64,000 nucleotides of DNA from Lactobacillus sp. ESL0791 (GTDB taxonomy: Bacteria; Bacillota; Bacilli; Lactobacillales; Lactobacillaceae), in assembly GCF_029433255.1 (NCBI RefSeq), contig NZ_JAQTHU010000001.1, positions 1,302,001-1,366,000 of the forward strand. Direction: 5' to 3'. The position numbers and the translations under genes are program-made. The notes beneath the pieces are model-generated. The model was given only the letters and a program-made list of their open reading frames with translations. It searched no databases and had not been told where the DNA came from. Positions 1-9,477 of this stretch are shown here, piece by piece. Every line of letters starts with the position of its first letter. Position 1 is the first letter of the stretch.

Positions 1-1
1 C

Positions 2-532
2 AGTCATATTCCTTGGCTTGTACCGACATTAATGGGTGGATTATTCCCGCTGCTTGTAATGACAGGGATGCATTGGAGTTTTGCTCCACTTGTCGTTCAA
101 TCATATGCAACGTATCATTATGAAGCAATAATGGGACCCGGCAGCTTTGTTTCAAACATTTGTCAAGGTGCGGCTTCATTAGCTGTTGCTCTCAAAAGCA
201 AAGATTCAAAAATGAAACAAATTTCGTCATCCGCTGGAATTACTGCTTTGCTTGGAATTACCGAACCAGCTTTGTTTGGAGTCACTCTTAAAGTTAAAAA
301 TGTACTGTACTGTGTTATGACAGGCGGAGCAGTCGGAGGGCTTTATGCTGGCCTGCAGGGCGTTGTTCGCTACACACCTGGAACTCCTGGACTTGCCAGT
401 TTCGCTGTTTTTATTGGGAAAAATCCAATGAACGTAGTTAATGCACTTATTTCCGTTGCAATCGGCTTCGTAGTTACCTTTATTCTAACCTGGATATTTG
501 CTGACTTTGAAGCTTCTGCAACAACTAAATAA
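2..532 (+). CDS. PTS sugar transporter, EIIC C-terminal part (partial, 5' end outside window)
   Basis: This is the C-terminal part of a membrane permease (EIIC) of the phosphotransferase system, which imports and phosphorylates a sugar. The reading frame is open back to the window edge, so the gene starts upstream. The visible 177 residues hold several hydrophobic segments and the GITEPALFG motif typical of the glucose/beta-glucoside EIIC superfamily. The protein ends in a short polar tail right after the last membrane segment, so no EIIA domain follows. The architecture is therefore EIIBC or EIIC alone, with EIIA supplied elsewhere. It most resembles the beta-glucoside/sucrose/trehalose group, but the substrate cannot be read from this part. 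A terminator hairpin follows immediately. Confidence 0.85.
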   Translation, partial: SHIPWLVPTLMGGLFPLLVMTGMHWSFAPLVVQSYATYHYEAIMGPGSFVSNICQGAASLAVALKSKDSKMKQISSSAGITALLGITEPALFGVTLKVKNVLYCVMTGGAVGGLYAGLQGVVRYTPGTPGLASFAVFIGKNPMNVVNALISVAIGFVVTFILTWIFADFEASATTK

Positions 533-539
533 AAATCAA

Positions 540-573
540 AGAGGACATCATCAATTTATGCCCTCTTTTTTTA
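540..573 (+). terminator. Rho-independent terminator after the PTS gene
   Basis: AGAGG... pairs imperfectly with ...CCCTCT around a loop of about a dozen bases, followed by a run of seven T. It lies directly after the PTS stop codon and just before the 3' end of the convergent acetyltransferase gene. Confidence 0.65.
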
Positions 574-591
574 ATGTTCTAAAAATTATCT

Positions 592-1113
592 TTAGTGGAC
601 CAATAGCTCATAAACATACGAAACCTCGTCATCACGGTAAATACCCTGCAGTGTGCCTACACGTTTAAAGCCCATTTTATTAATCAGGTGCTGCATCGCC
701 TTGTTATCCTCATGGGTATCGATCCTAATTGAAACGACATCGGGATGACTAGCAGCAATGTAATTAATAACACTCACCAGAAGCTTAGTTGCATAACCCT
801 TACCCGCATGTTTTGAATGGATTGCGACCCGGTGGATTACAAAATAATTGTCGGTAGAAATTAACCATTTCCCGTCCAAATCATCATAATAATGATCTGG
901 ACCCGCTACAAGCGAAAGCACCCCAATTGTTTGGCCGTCATCTGCCATTGCCAGGTAAGCCCAACCATTTTCAATATCTTCCTTGATTTGCTGTGCTGAG
1001 GGATAATCACCCTGCCACTGGTTTACCCCGCTTTCGGCCAGTTGATTGGCACCATCCTGTAAAATTGCCATAATTTGTGCAAAATCTTCTGCTGTTGCTT
1101 GTCTAAGTTTCAC
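592..1113 (-). CDS. GNAT family N-acetyltransferase
   Basis: A 173-residue GNAT acetyltransferase, which would transfer an acetyl group from acetyl-CoA to an amine substrate in the cytoplasm. The fold is visible as an N-terminal RQAT-DF start, a beta4 segment ending in HRVAIHSKHAGKGYA (the acetyl-CoA pyrophosphate loop, Q/R-x-x-G-x-G/A type) and the NKMGFKRVGT segment near the C-terminus. I place the start at the GTG at 1113: AAGGAGAGG lies 8 nt upstream, and the promoter TTTACA-17-TATAAT (1178-1150) would start transcription near 1143, which excludes the in-frame ATG at 1146. The substrate is unknown. It is transcribed alone. Confidence 0.82.
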   Translation of the reverse strand: MKLRQATAEDFAQIMAILQDGANQLAESGVNQWQGDYPSAQQIKEDIENGWAYLAMADDGQTIGVLSLVAGPDHYYDDLDGKWLISTDNYFVIHRVAIHSKHAGKGYATKLLVSVINYIAASHPDVVSIRIDTHEDNKAMQHLINKMGFKRVGTLQGIYRDDEVSYVYELLVH

Positions 1114-1149
1114 AGTTATCCCTCTCCTTTTTAAAAACAACATCATTCG

Positions 1150-1178
1150 ATTATAAAGAAAAAGCTATAGACTGTAAA
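1150..1178 (-). promoter_or_regulatory. Sigma-A promoter of the acetyltransferase gene
   Basis: Minus-strand -35 TTTACA (1173-1178) and -10 TATAAT (1150-1155) are separated by exactly 17 nt. The implied transcription start is near 1143, about 30 nt before the GTG start. Confidence 0.75.
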
Positions 1179-1187
1179 AAGATATGG

Positions 1188-1213
1188 TTTCAAGATAACA
1201 AAATGTCTTGAAA
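1188..1213. repeat. Inverted repeat upstream of the acetyltransferase promoter
   Basis: A perfect 8-bp inverted repeat (TTTCAAGA / TCTTGAAA) with a 10-nt spacer lies just upstream of the -35 box. It has no U-tract in the direction of either neighbouring gene, so an operator is more likely than a terminator. The cognate protein is unknown. Confidence 0.4.
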
Positions 1214-1227
1214 AAAATTAGATTTTT

Positions 1228-1276
1228 AAACAAAAAAATACGGTCCTGACTAATTTTAACCATGACTGTATTTTAT
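1228..1276 (-). terminator. Terminator of the nucleotidase/nucleoside transporter operon
   Basis: An 11-bp stem (AAAATACAGTC paired with GACCGTATTTT, one G-U pair) is followed on the minus strand by a U-rich run. It lies just past the nucleoside transporter stop codon. Confidence 0.75.
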
Positions 1277-1288
1277 AGAAATTATTTT

Positions 1289-2461
1289 TTAAAATGAGTA
1301 GAACAAACCTGCCAAGGAACCATTAATGATGCTGACAGAAGTTGCAACTAAGAACAAACGTAAAGCATGCTTAGCAATCGCCTCGCCGTGTTCTTCGTCT
1401 ACCATTGTGTGCATGATGCCCAAAGTAGTACCTAAGTTAGGCAAGTTAGCAAAAGAAATCAGGAAGACACTGACAATTGCCTGTGTCTTCAAACTAACGG
1501 CGTGCATATTAATTTCGTTAATCGCAACGAAGATGTTAGTGAAGGCTTTGGTTGCTAACACCGTTCCGGCACTGACAATTGAATGCACATCGATTCCCAT
1601 CAAGAAAGCAATCGGAGCACAGATGTATCCGACGATTGAGGTTAACGTTTTTCCGCAAATTGACTTGAAAATAATGTTGATAAACGTAATCAAGGATACA
1701 AACCCGATAATTGAAATCGAAATGTTAATGGCTAACTTGAAACCGAGATTCATACTGTCCATTAACCGGGTAATCAGTGACTTCTTGTTAGTACTCTTGG
1801 TCGAAATTTCGTAGTGCACTTCTGAAATATCGTATGGTGCCACGATTTTAGCAACAATAATTGATGAAAACAGGTTCAGCACCAAGGCAACGATGATATA
1901 TTCCGACTTAATAATGTGCATGTAGGAAGCAATCATCGTCACCGTAGTGTTAGACATGGTGTACATGGCTAAGGTGAACAGCTGATTAGGACTCATCGTC
2001 TGCATCTGGTCCTTGAACGGCACAAACACACCGTTGCTGACAAACGGGTAACTCAAGATTGTAAAAGCGTTAATTTCATCAATATGGAAGAGCTTTTTTA
2101 ATACTTTTCCTACATATTTGATGATAAATGGTAAAATCCGCAGATATTGTAATAATTCAATAATCGCACAGATAAAGATCAATGGCAACAACACGTTCAA
2201 AAAGAACTGCGAGGTAGCACCAGGATTGGTCAAATCGCCGAAGACGAAATTAACCCCCTTACTGCTGGAAACGGTAATAATGTTCAAACTGCCGGACAAT
2301 CCCTGCAGAATCCAATTTCCTAAAGAAGTCTTTAGCATCAGGAACAACAAAACAACTTCCGTAATAAACAAATAAATAATCGACTTGTAGTCAATACTCT
2401 TCCGGTCAAAACTTGCCCAGTAAAGCACCGCTAAGACTACAATAATTCCCACAAATCCCAT
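1289..2461 (-). CDS. Concentrative nucleoside transporter (CNT/NupC family)
   Basis: A 390-residue integral membrane protein of the CNT family, which imports nucleosides by cation symport. About ten hydrophobic segments are visible. The central GATSQFFLNVLLPLIF and LSYPFVSNGVF regions and the gating segment containing TNIFVAINE match NupC/CNT permeases. Length is normal for the bacterial family. The start has a good ribosome site (AAGGAG, 8 nt upstream). It lies 13 nt after a cytoplasmic 5'-nucleotidase-like gene and shares its transcript, which fits a nucleoside salvage unit. Nucleoside specificity cannot be judged from the sequence. Confidence 0.9.
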   Translation of the reverse strand: MGFVGIIVVLAVLYWASFDRKSIDYKSIIYLFITEVVLLFLMLKTSLGNWILQGLSGSLNIITVSSSKGVNFVFGDLTNPGATSQFFLNVLLPLIFICAIIELLQYLRILPFIIKYVGKVLKKLFHIDEINAFTILSYPFVSNGVFVPFKDQMQTMSPNQLFTLAMYTMSNTTVTMIASYMHIIKSEYIIVALVLNLFSSIIVAKIVAPYDISEVHYEISTKSTNKKSLITRLMDSMNLGFKLAINISISIIGFVSLITFINIIFKSICGKTLTSIVGYICAPIAFLMGIDVHSIVSAGTVLATKAFTNIFVAINEINMHAVSLKTQAIVSVFLISFANLPNLGTTLGIMHTMVDEEHGEAIAKHALRLFLVATSVSIINGSLAGLFYSF

Positions 2462-2474
2462 TAATTCTTACTCC

Positions 2475-3677
2475 TTAAACTCTTGCTGATTGATTTTGTA
2501 AATAATACGAATATTCGTCAAAAATATTATCTACAAATTGATCAGTTAACCGGTAATCTGGTACATCATACGAATTAGTCATAAGCACAAAGTCCTGCGC
2601 ACCGCTTGGATAATCTTCATGCTTAATTGTCCAATCATGATTTGCGAACTTTGGGTATTCTGCCTTATTTAAATGATAAATTCTTACACCATAAGGAATA
2701 GTGAAGGAATCAATCACTTCTTGCCTGCTTGTTCCCTTCAGATTAATAAAAATACCCATATGGTTACGATTAAACTTATCCTGTAAAAACTTGAGCAATT
2801 GATCCAAGTCCAGCGGCTGCCTCAGCCATTCCTCGTAAGCTGCCGGATCATAGAATGCCCGGCTTTGCTGCGGCAAAGCGGTCGTCGCGATTACTTCTTC
2901 AGAACGTTCAACTATTTCATTTTGGTCATTCAGGGTAAAAGTTAAATGACCAAAATGACTACCCTTATAGCCGCATTGGACAACCAAAGTCTGGTTGATG
3001 TGGCCCTGGTTAACCCGGTGCTGGTGACCGCAGCTGAAGCCATCAATTCCCGGTGTATTAGATACCAGTTTGAAAGTTTCATCTTCACCAGTCGCATAAT
3101 TAATCTCATTGTGGGTTGCCAAGTCACGCTCCAAGCCGCCGTGATAGCCTACTAAAACCAGGTCAACCTGATCGCGCAATGCAGCCACTTGCTTCTGCAA
3201 TTCCGGCAACGCATCCTTAACAATTACGCCTTGAGTGACCGGATAATCACTAATCATCGACATTTGACTGGTTAGCAGGCCAATAACCCCTATCTTTATC
3301 CCAGCAATTTTCTTAATTGCGTATGGCTTAAAGATCAACTCGCCAGTTTCTGAAAAAACATTACAACAAACGTAATCAGCCGTTAACTGGGCAACTTGCC
3401 GCTTTAGATAACTAATTCCGTGATCGAAATCATGGTTTCCCGGTACCATCACGTCAAAATCCATTTCGTTAGCATATTTAACTAACGGTGAAACTTCATA
3501 TTGATCACAGAAAAAAGTGGTCAACGGATTGCCAACAAAGAAATCCCCGCTGTCCATTAATAATGAATTAGGGTACTTTTTTTTCAAGCCTAACAAACTG
3601 AGCGCTGGTTGCGGGCCATCTGCTGAGATGAAGCCGTGCAAGTCGGTGGTTGTTAGCACATTAATTTGTTGATTCAT
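2475..3677 (-). CDS. Metallophosphatase of the 5'-nucleotidase/2',3'-cyclic phosphodiesterase family
   Basis: A 400-residue two-metal phosphoesterase. The metal-binding motifs are in order: TTDLHG near the N-terminus, DSGDFF, GNHDFD, YHGG and GHQH. The C-terminal part corresponds to the 5'-nucleotidase substrate domain. There is no signal peptide or cell-wall anchor, so unlike many family members it should act in the cytoplasm on nucleotides or cyclic nucleotides. I place the start at ATG 3677, because GGAGG overlaps the first in-frame ATG (3689) and sits 5 nt before the second. It is first in an operon with the CNT nucleoside transporter. Confidence 0.85.
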   Translation of the reverse strand: MNQQINVLTTTDLHGFISADGPQPALSLLGLKKKYPNSLLMDSGDFFVGNPLTTFFCDQYEVSPLVKYANEMDFDVMVPGNHDFDHGISYLKRQVAQLTADYVCCNVFSETGELIFKPYAIKKIAGIKIGVIGLLTSQMSMISDYPVTQGVIVKDALPELQKQVAALRDQVDLVLVGYHGGLERDLATHNEINYATGEDETFKLVSNTPGIDGFSCGHQHRVNQGHINQTLVVQCGYKGSHFGHLTFTLNDQNEIVERSEEVIATTALPQQSRAFYDPAAYEEWLRQPLDLDQLLKFLQDKFNRNHMGIFINLKGTSRQEVIDSFTIPYGVRIYHLNKAEYPKFANHDWTIKHEDYPSGAQDFVLMTNSYDVPDYRLTDQFVDNIFDEYSYYLQNQSARV

Positions 3678-3722
3678 GATTGCCTCCATATTTATACTTT
3701 ATCGTAAAATCAACTACTATTT

Positions 3723-3728
3723 ATTATA
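3723..3728 (-). promoter_or_regulatory. Candidate -10 box of the nucleotidase-transporter operon
   Basis: TATAAT lies on the minus strand about 45 nt before the nucleotidase start. No convincing -35 box is seen at the right distance. Confidence 0.4.
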
Positions 3729-3832
3729 CAGATTTTTGTGAGCAATTTATACGGTAAATTTAACCAAAACTGGAACAATTACACGAAGTTACCTGTATTT
3801 TATATGGTTTTAGATAGATTAAAAATAAAAAA

Positions 3833-3876
3833 CATCTAAAAAACCGTTAGAATTTGAGAATTCTAGCGGTTTTTCG
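3833..3876 (-). terminator. Terminator after apt
   Basis: A 16-bp stem (AAAAACCGCTAGAATT with its near-perfect complement) and a 4-nt loop, followed on the minus strand by a U-run. It lies 35 nt after the apt stop codon. Confidence 0.85.
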
Positions 3877-3909
3877 TTTTTATCGTCTATTTTTTCAAGA
3901 CACTTTCGT

Positions 3910-4437
3910 TTAAGCACCATGGTATTGAACAAGTGAATAAATATCAATATCAGGCAATTTTTCGTGGCCCTTAAGATCGGGCAGTTCAATATAAAAAGCT
4001 GCGCCAACCAACTTACCACCAAGATTTTCAATTAACTGCTTGGAAGCACGTAAGGTTCCCGCCGTTGCCAGCAGATCATCGCACACAACAACACGCTGAC
4101 CAGGTTTGATTGCATCCTTGTGCATTTCTAGGCTATTGGAACCATATTCCAAATCATAAGACGCCCGTTCAACCTCGCGCGGCAATTTATGCGGCTTGCG
4201 TGCCGGAACAAAGCCGATTCCCAGTTCAATAGCTACCGGACAACCGACAATGAAGCCCCGCGCTTCAGGCCCAACGATCACATCGGCCTTTTTGCTCTTC
4301 GCATATTCGGCTAATTCATGCGTGGCCTTACGATAAAGTTCACCATCCTGCAAAAGTGGTGTAATATCCCGAAAAACAATCCCTTTGTTGGGAAAGTCTT
4401 GAACACTTGCAATGTGTTCCTTAAAAACATTTGTCAT
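3910..4437 (-). CDS. apt: Adenine phosphoribosyltransferase
   Basis: Apt makes AMP from adenine and PRPP in purine salvage. The 175-residue protein has the family start [16 protein letters not shown], the GPEARGF region, the RKPHKLPRE flexible loop and the PRPP loop [14 protein letters not shown] start it at ATG 4437, since the residues encoded further upstream do not belong to the family. A GGGGG ribosome-binding stretch lies upstream, and a TGC-TACAAT extended -10 box sits at 4496-4501. It lies 105 nt downstream of recJ, a neighbour order common in Firmicutes, and ends at a strong terminator. Confidence 0.95.
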   Translation of the reverse strand: MTNVFKEHIASVQDFPNKGIVFRDITPLLQDGELYRKATHELAEYAKSKKADVIVGPEARGFIVGCPVAIELGIGFVPARKPHKLPREVERASYDLEYGSNSLEMHKDAIKPGQRVVVCDDLLATAGTLRASKQLIENLGGKLVGAAFYIELPDLKGHEKLPDIDIYSLVQYHGA

Positions 4438-4495
4438 AAGAAGAAAAACCCCCATTAATTTATGTGCTCTGACAGCAAACACAATTGACTTGTCT

Positions 4496-4501
4496 ATTGT
4501 A
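4496..4501 (-). promoter_or_regulatory. Extended -10 promoter element of apt
   Basis: TGC-TACAAT on the minus strand, about 60 nt before the apt start, between recJ and apt. The -35 region is only T-rich. Confidence 0.45.
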
Positions 4502-4542
4502 GCAGACTTTTTAATTAAAAACAGTAAAAGCACTGATTTTGA

Positions 4543-6816
4543 CTAGTTTATTTTGCTACTTATATAATCAAGCAATTCTTCACGCGGCATATTGCGCAAT
4601 TTAGTAGCAAAAGCAAGTTGTGAACGAACAGACTTAAGATAGTTAGATGCTGTTAACGGCTTTTTAACGGGATGCTGCACCCCAACCAATTTTTCATGTT
4701 TCAGCTGCACAAAGCCTAATTCAAAGAAAACACGCAGAATGAATAAAACACTATCGTAGTCAAGACTCAAGTATGGTGCAACCATGCGGTAATCCGCTGG
4801 TTTTAACGTCGGGTGCTTGTATACATACTTCAAAACTTTGCCAAAAGCTGACTTGTCGGGAATTTTGCTAACTGGCAACTGATCAAGTAAAAAACGTAAA
4901 TAGAGCTGCTGATAACTATTTTCCAAGGCCTTATCTAATTCAATCGGATTATGAGGCACATCAAGCAAAACCGCAACCTCATTCTGACCGGAATAGTCAC
5001 TTACCAATTCCAACTGATCGGTAGAAAGACCATAATTCGCCTCCGCTGCCGAAATATTTTTTTCATCAAATAACAAGTAGCGGTCCGCAAAGCCCATTAC
5101 ATATTTTTCTTGGCGTAGGTCAACAATCGGTGCCGGAGCAACCATTTTAGGAGCCGCAAAGGTAATATCTTCAATTATTCCCTGGAGCGTGACCTTATTA
5201 CGGAAATGATTCAATGATAACTGCACAAACAATTGATTGACAAACGGCAATAAATTGTTTGTCAGATAAGCCTTATTGAAGCCAACCACCTGCAACTTGC
5301 CTCCGGCCTTTGCCACATTAAAGCGTACATGGCTCTTATCCTTGCCCATCAACATAAAATTACTAATTTGCGGTTGCGTGATACTAAAAAGCGGCTGCTC
5401 ATTATCTGTTCCAAAGGGCCCAACTTTCATCATTTCTGCAAAAGTATCTGGTTGAGCATCCTGCAGCGGTAATTCCATATCGTAATATTTTACCTGCAAA
5501 TCTTTTGCAGGTTTAAAACTGTGCTCGAATTCTGTTCTTAATGCATTAATATTGGCTTCGGTCAAAGACAGGCCACACGCAAAGTCATGTCCACCAAACT
5601 TGGTGAGTAATTTACCCTTTAATGGAACCAGCGCATCAAATAAATTAAATCCAGGGATTGATCGTCCTGAACCTTTGATCTCGCCCGTATCATTTTTGGT
5701 TAACACAATTGTCGGCTTGTGCAGCTTTTCAACAATTTTATTTGCAACTAAACCCAAAACCCCTTCATGAAAATCGGGCTGATAAATTACTAGTGTCTGG
5801 CGATTTTGCCAGCCATTATTAGAAATTAACGTAAGACAATCATTGTAAACCTGGGTTGTTAAAGCCTTACGTTCATCATTTAGCTTTTCGACTTTTTGCG
5901 CCAGTTCCGTTACCTCAGCTTCATCATCACTTAATAATAACCGAACCGCCATATTTGCATCTGCCAACCGACCAACCGCATTTAAGCGCGGTGCAATGTT
6001 AAACCCGATATCCGTTTCATTAATTTTTCCCAGCGTTAGGCCAGCCGCTTCAATCAGCGCACGCAAACCCGGCCGCTGCGTTTGGTTGAGCATCGCTAAG
6101 CCACGTTTAACAACAATATGCCCTTCCCCAGAAACTTTTACCATATCACCAATTGTGCCAATCATTGCCAATTCAAGAAGTTCCGGCATCGTATCCTGCA
6201 TCAATCCCCGGCAAATGGTATAAGCAACACCTGCCCCGCAATAATCATCAAAGGGATATTTCTGTCCGGGGTAATTGCAGTGCACGATCGCACACGCTGC
6301 AGGCTCCCGCTCCTGAATTGTATGGTGATCGGTGATAATTGTGTCAACGCCCTTGCTCTTTGCGTAAGCCACTTCTTCTATTCCGGTAATTCCGTTATCA
6401 ACTGTAATAATCAGTTTGGTGCCGTCAGCCACAATTCTTTTATAACAGTTAAGGTTAGGACCATAACCATCTGTAAAGCGGTTAGGAATGAAATAGTGGA
6501 CATCGGCCCCCAAAATTCCCAACGTTTCCGTCATAATGGTCGTGGCCGTGATCCCATCAGCATCATAGTCACCGTAAATCGTGATTTTTTCACCGGCATC
6601 AATTGCTCGATTGATGCGGTCAAGAGCCTTAGCCATGTCGTGCATCAATAAGGGATCCGCTAGATCATCTTCTGTCGCATCAAACCAAAAAGCTAATTTT
6701 TCATCAGTATTAATTCCCCGTAAAGAAAATAACTTAGCCGTAATTGGGCTAAGCTGATATTTTTCAATTAACTCTGGGGCTAATTCTTCTGCTTCACGTT
6801 TTTTCCACTTGATCAT
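4543..6816 (-). CDS. recJ: Single-stranded-DNA-specific exonuclease RecJ
   Basis: RecJ is a 5'-3' single-strand DNA exonuclease of the DHH phosphoesterase superfamily, used in recombination and repair. At 757 residues it is a normal Firmicute RecJ with its C-terminal extension. The catalytic motifs are clear: DYDADG from residue 83, TDHH around 162-165, and the later GSGRS and FGGH segments of the DHHA1 domain. An OB-fold region follows, then a C-terminal domain. It is 13 nt downstream of lepA on the same strand and is probably cotranscribed with it. Confidence 0.95.
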   Translation of the reverse strand: MIKWKKREAEELAPELIEKYQLSPITAKLFSLRGINTDEKLAFWFDATEDDLADPLLMHDMAKALDRINRAIDAGEKITIYGDYDADGITATTIMTETLGILGADVHYFIPNRFTDGYGPNLNCYKRIVADGTKLIITVDNGITGIEEVAYAKSKGVDTIITDHHTIQEREPAACAIVHCNYPGQKYPFDDYCGAGVAYTICRGLMQDTMPELLELAMIGTIGDMVKVSGEGHIVVKRGLAMLNQTQRPGLRALIEAAGLTLGKINETDIGFNIAPRLNAVGRLADANMAVRLLLSDDEAEVTELAQKVEKLNDERKALTTQVYNDCLTLISNNGWQNRQTLVIYQPDFHEGVLGLVANKIVEKLHKPTIVLTKNDTGEIKGSGRSIPGFNLFDALVPLKGKLLTKFGGHDFACGLSLTEANINALRTEFEHSFKPAKDLQVKYYDMELPLQDAQPDTFAEMMKVGPFGTDNEQPLFSITQPQISNFMLMGKDKSHVRFNVAKAGGKLQVVGFNKAYLTNNLLPFVNQLFVQLSLNHFRNKVTLQGIIEDITFAAPKMVAPAPIVDLRQEKYVMGFADRYLLFDEKNISAAEANYGLSTDQLELVSDYSGQNEVAVLLDVPHNPIELDKALENSYQQLYLRFLLDQLPVSKIPDKSAFGKVLKYVYKHPTLKPADYRMVAPYLSLDYDSVLFILRVFFELGFVQLKHEKLVGVQHPVKKPLTASNYLKSVRSQLAFATKLRNMPREELLDYISSKIN

Positions 6817-6829
6817 TTAATCAAAGCCT

Positions 6830-8662
6830 TTACTTAATATCGTCATCATTCATCTTCAAAACTGCCATAAATGCTTCCTGCGGTACCTCAACACGGCCAA
6901 CGGCCTTCATCCGTTTCTTTCCGCGTTTTTGCTTCTCCAGCAGTTTTGCCCGGCGATCTGGGTCACCCGTATGAATTTTCCAAGTAACGTCTTTACGGTA
7001 AGGTTTAACGGTTGCCCGTGAAATAATCTTGGCACCGATTGCCCCCTGAATATCAACCTCAAAGTTTTGCCGCGGAATTAACTTTTTAAGGGCTGAGGTC
7101 ATTTGCCTTGCCCGTTTTTGCGCTTCATCGCGGTGAGCAATAAAGCTAAGGGCATCAATTGCTTCCTTGTTGAGCAAAATATCAATTTTGACTAAGTCGG
7201 TAGCCCGATAGCCAGTAATTTCGTAGTCAAGCGATGCATAACCCTTGGTTGAAGATTTCAAATCATCAAAAAAGTCATAAATGATTTCGGCAAGCGGCAT
7301 ATTGTAAATAACATTTACCCGGTATTTATCCAGGTAATCCATCGTGACAAATTCACCGCGCTTAGATTGACACAGCTCCATTACCGGCCCTACATAATCA
7401 TTCGGCACCATTACCTCAGCTTTAACATAAGGCTCCTGAACTTCCTTATATTCACCGGCAGTAGGCAAATCCGACGGATTATCAATTACCTTGGTTGAAC
7501 CATCATTCATGATTGCGTGATAATCAACCGAAGGCGCCGTCATAATTAAGTCAAGGTCAAATTCTTGCTCAAGTCGTTCCTGCACGACGTCCATATGCAG
7601 AAGACCTAGGAACCCGCAGCGAAACCCAAATCCTAGAGCCGTTGAGGTTTCTGGCTCAAATTCTAAAGCTGCATCATTTAGTTGCAGTTTTTGCAGTGCC
7701 TCTTTTAAATCGTCATATTTAGCATTATCAACAGGATACATCCCCGAGTAAACCATCGGCGGGATTTGCCGGTAACCTGGCAGCGGTTCTGCAGTCGGAT
7801 TATCAGCATCGGTGATCGTGTCACCAACACGCGTTTCACGCACAGACTTAATATTGGCAGTAACATACCCAACATCACCAGCAATTAAAATATCCTTCTT
7901 AACCGGCTGCGGACTCGTAACCCCAACCTCGGTTACCTCATACTTTTTACCGGTGTTCATAATCTGAATTTGGTCACCCGGTTTAACCGTTCCGTCTTCC
8001 ACCCTGACAGATAAAACGACCCCGCGGTAATCATCGTACTTAGAATCAAAAATCAGGGCTTTCAAGGGAGCTTGAATATCACCAGTCGGCGCCGGAACAT
8101 CGGTGACGATTTTTTCCAGCATTTCCGCAATTCCCTGTCCGGTTTTACCGGAAACTTCTGCCGCCTCCGATGCATCTAAACCAAGCATTTCTTCTATTTC
8201 TTCCTTTGCCCTGTCCGGATCAGCCGACGGCAAGTCGATTTTGTTAATTACCGGTAAGATTTCCAAGTCATCGTCAATTGCTAAATAGGTATTTGCGAGC
8301 GTCTGAGCTTGCACGCCTTGAGAAGCATCAACGACCAGCAAAGCTCCCTCACATGCCGCAAGCGAGCGGGAAACCTCGTAAGAAAAGTCGACATGCCCGG
8401 GAGTATCAATCAAGTGAAAAATATAATCTTCCCCATTTTTAGCATGGTATTTTACTTCCACCGAGTTCATCTTGATCGTAATTCCCCGCTGGCGTTCAAG
8501 CGGCATATCATCAAGCATTTGATTTTTTAATTGCCGCTGTGAAACGGTATCAGTCAGTTCCAAAATTCGGTCAGCAATCGTCGATTTGCCATGATCAATA
8601 TGTGCAACTATTGAAAAGTTACGAATATGTTTTTGATAATCTTGTAATTTTTTTATGTCCAT
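6830..8662 (-). CDS. lepA: Elongation factor 4 (LepA)
   Basis: LepA is a ribosome-bound GTPase related to EF-G that affects back-translocation and initiation. All GTPase motifs are present: AHIDHGKST (residues 20-28), RGIT, DTPGH and NKID. They are followed by EF-G-like domains II, III and V and the LepA-specific basic C-terminal domain (KRGKKRMK). At 610 residues it is full length. Transcription probably begins at a TGT-TATAAT extended -10 box (8695-8700). In many lactobacilli dnaJ is the upstream neighbour; here the malonate decarboxylase block lies between them. Confidence 0.96.
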   Translation of the reverse strand: MDIKKLQDYQKHIRNFSIVAHIDHGKSTIADRILELTDTVSQRQLKNQMLDDMPLERQRGITIKMNSVEVKYHAKNGEDYIFHLIDTPGHVDFSYEVSRSLAACEGALLVVDASQGVQAQTLANTYLAIDDDLEILPVINKIDLPSADPDRAKEEIEEMLGLDASEAAEVSGKTGQGIAEMLEKIVTDVPAPTGDIQAPLKALIFDSKYDDYRGVVLSVRVEDGTVKPGDQIQIMNTGKKYEVTEVGVTSPQPVKKDILIAGDVGYVTANIKSVRETRVGDTITDADNPTAEPLPGYRQIPPMVYSGMYPVDNAKYDDLKEALQKLQLNDAALEFEPETSTALGFGFRCGFLGLLHMDVVQERLEQEFDLDLIMTAPSVDYHAIMNDGSTKVIDNPSDLPTAGEYKEVQEPYVKAEVMVPNDYVGPVMELCQSKRGEFVTMDYLDKYRVNVIYNMPLAEIIYDFFDDLKSSTKGYASLDYEITGYRATDLVKIDILLNKEAIDALSFIAHRDEAQKRARQMTSALKKLIPRQNFEVDIQGAIGAKIISRATVKPYRKDVTWKIHTGDPDRRAKLLEKQKRGKKRMKAVGRVEVPQEAFMAVLKMNDDDIK

Positions 8663-8694
8663 AAGTCATTTGCACCCTTTATTCTATCTAGTTT

Positions 8695-8700
8695 ATTATA
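8695..8700 (-). promoter_or_regulatory. Extended -10 promoter of lepA-recJ
   Basis: TGT-TATAAT on the minus strand, with a weak TTTATC -35 box 17 nt upstream, about 33 nt before the lepA start codon. Confidence 0.55.
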
Positions 8701-8802
8701 ACAAAGGTAACTGAGGAGATAAAATATAACCTAAGAAATAGAAGCAGCCATTTTAACAGACTAATTAAGCCACGAACTTCGGTTTTTCTGAACGTTTATT
8801 CA

Positions 8803-8846
8803 AGACAAAAACCACCTTTTTGTACATTTGTAAAAAGATGGTTTTA
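8803..8846 (-). terminator. Terminator of the malonate decarboxylase operon
   Basis: AAAACCATCTTTTTAC pairs with its imperfect complement around a short loop and is followed on the minus strand by U-rich sequence. It begins directly at the mdcG stop codon and separates the mdc operon from lepA. Confidence 0.75.
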
Positions 8847-8847
8847 T

Positions 8848-9477
8848 CTATTTTAAAAAATTCCAAGGGTCCTCAGCCAAGACCGGTCCATTCTGTGTTT
8901 TTACCAAAATTTTATCAGAACGATGTTGCACGAATTCCTCTAGTGAAAATCCGTTTTGACCATGAACTACCTGAACATCTACATGAGTGCCTGGCCTAAT
9001 TTCCGCTAAGCGTTTCAATAATTTGTTTGCGTTATCTTTTGTAATATTCTTCGTGCAAGACATAATAATATCAATGTCTGACTGAGAAGTTACAACTTGC
9101 AGTCCCGTAACCATTTCAAATTGTAGACTTCCGCTTACACCCCATTCATACTTCTGAAGTAAAGGAAAAATTTCTTTTAATTTTTTAAATGCCGCTAATT
9201 GCATCCGCGCAGGACTAACATTTGGTAAAAAAGTCAGTGCCTGAGCAGGTGTTATTGTTTCAGACCACTCATTAAACTTGATGAACGAAGCAAAGCGCTG
9301 ATTTTTCAAAAAACCTCTAATTCCGACAGGAACTTGCTTATCCTGCTTGCCCCTTCTAACAATCACGTATGGGGCTTTAGCCAACATTGCACTCGCCCAT
9401 ATTGACAAAGCAGCAGAATCAACCAAACTAGTTTTGCTCTTTAATTTTAGTAATGTATGAGGAGCTAATTGTTCCAT
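8848..9477 (-). CDS. mdcG: Malonate decarboxylase holo-ACP synthase (phosphoribosyl-dephospho-CoA transferase)
   Basis: MdcG attaches the 2'-(5''-phosphoribosyl)-3'-dephospho-CoA prosthetic group to the acyl carrier subunit MdcC. The 209-residue protein has the family's PVGIRG segment in the N-terminal half and a nucleotidyltransferase signature WGVSGSLQFEMVTG followed by SDIDI (two metal-binding Asp). It overlaps the end of the fused mdcDE gene by 13 nt and is last in the operon. Its substrate, triphosphoribosyl-dephospho-CoA, is normally made by MdcB (or CitG), and no such gene is present in this window. Confidence 0.92.
   Translation of the reverse strand: MEQLAPHTLLKLKSKTSLVDSAALSIWASAMLAKAPYVIVRRGKQDKQVPVGIRGFLKNQRFASFIKFNEWSETITPAQALTFLPNVSPARMQLAAFKKLKEIFPLLQKYEWGVSGSLQFEMVTGLQVVTSQSDIDIIMSCTKNITKDNANKLLKRLAEIRPGTHVDVQVVHGQNGFSLEEFVQHRSDKILVKTQNGPVLAEDPWNFLK

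Noticed and set aside
1326..1814. Long plus-strand open frame opposite the nucleoside transporter gene
   Set aside because: It mirrors a strongly supported coding frame on the minus strand, has no ribosome site and no recognisable protein family.
3819..4031. Minus-strand frame overlapping the end of apt
   Set aside because: It runs through the apt terminator hairpin in another frame and has no start site.
6118..6651. Plus-strand frame of 177 codons inside recJ
   Set aside because: Antisense to recJ, whose catalytic motifs fix the true frame; no ribosome site.
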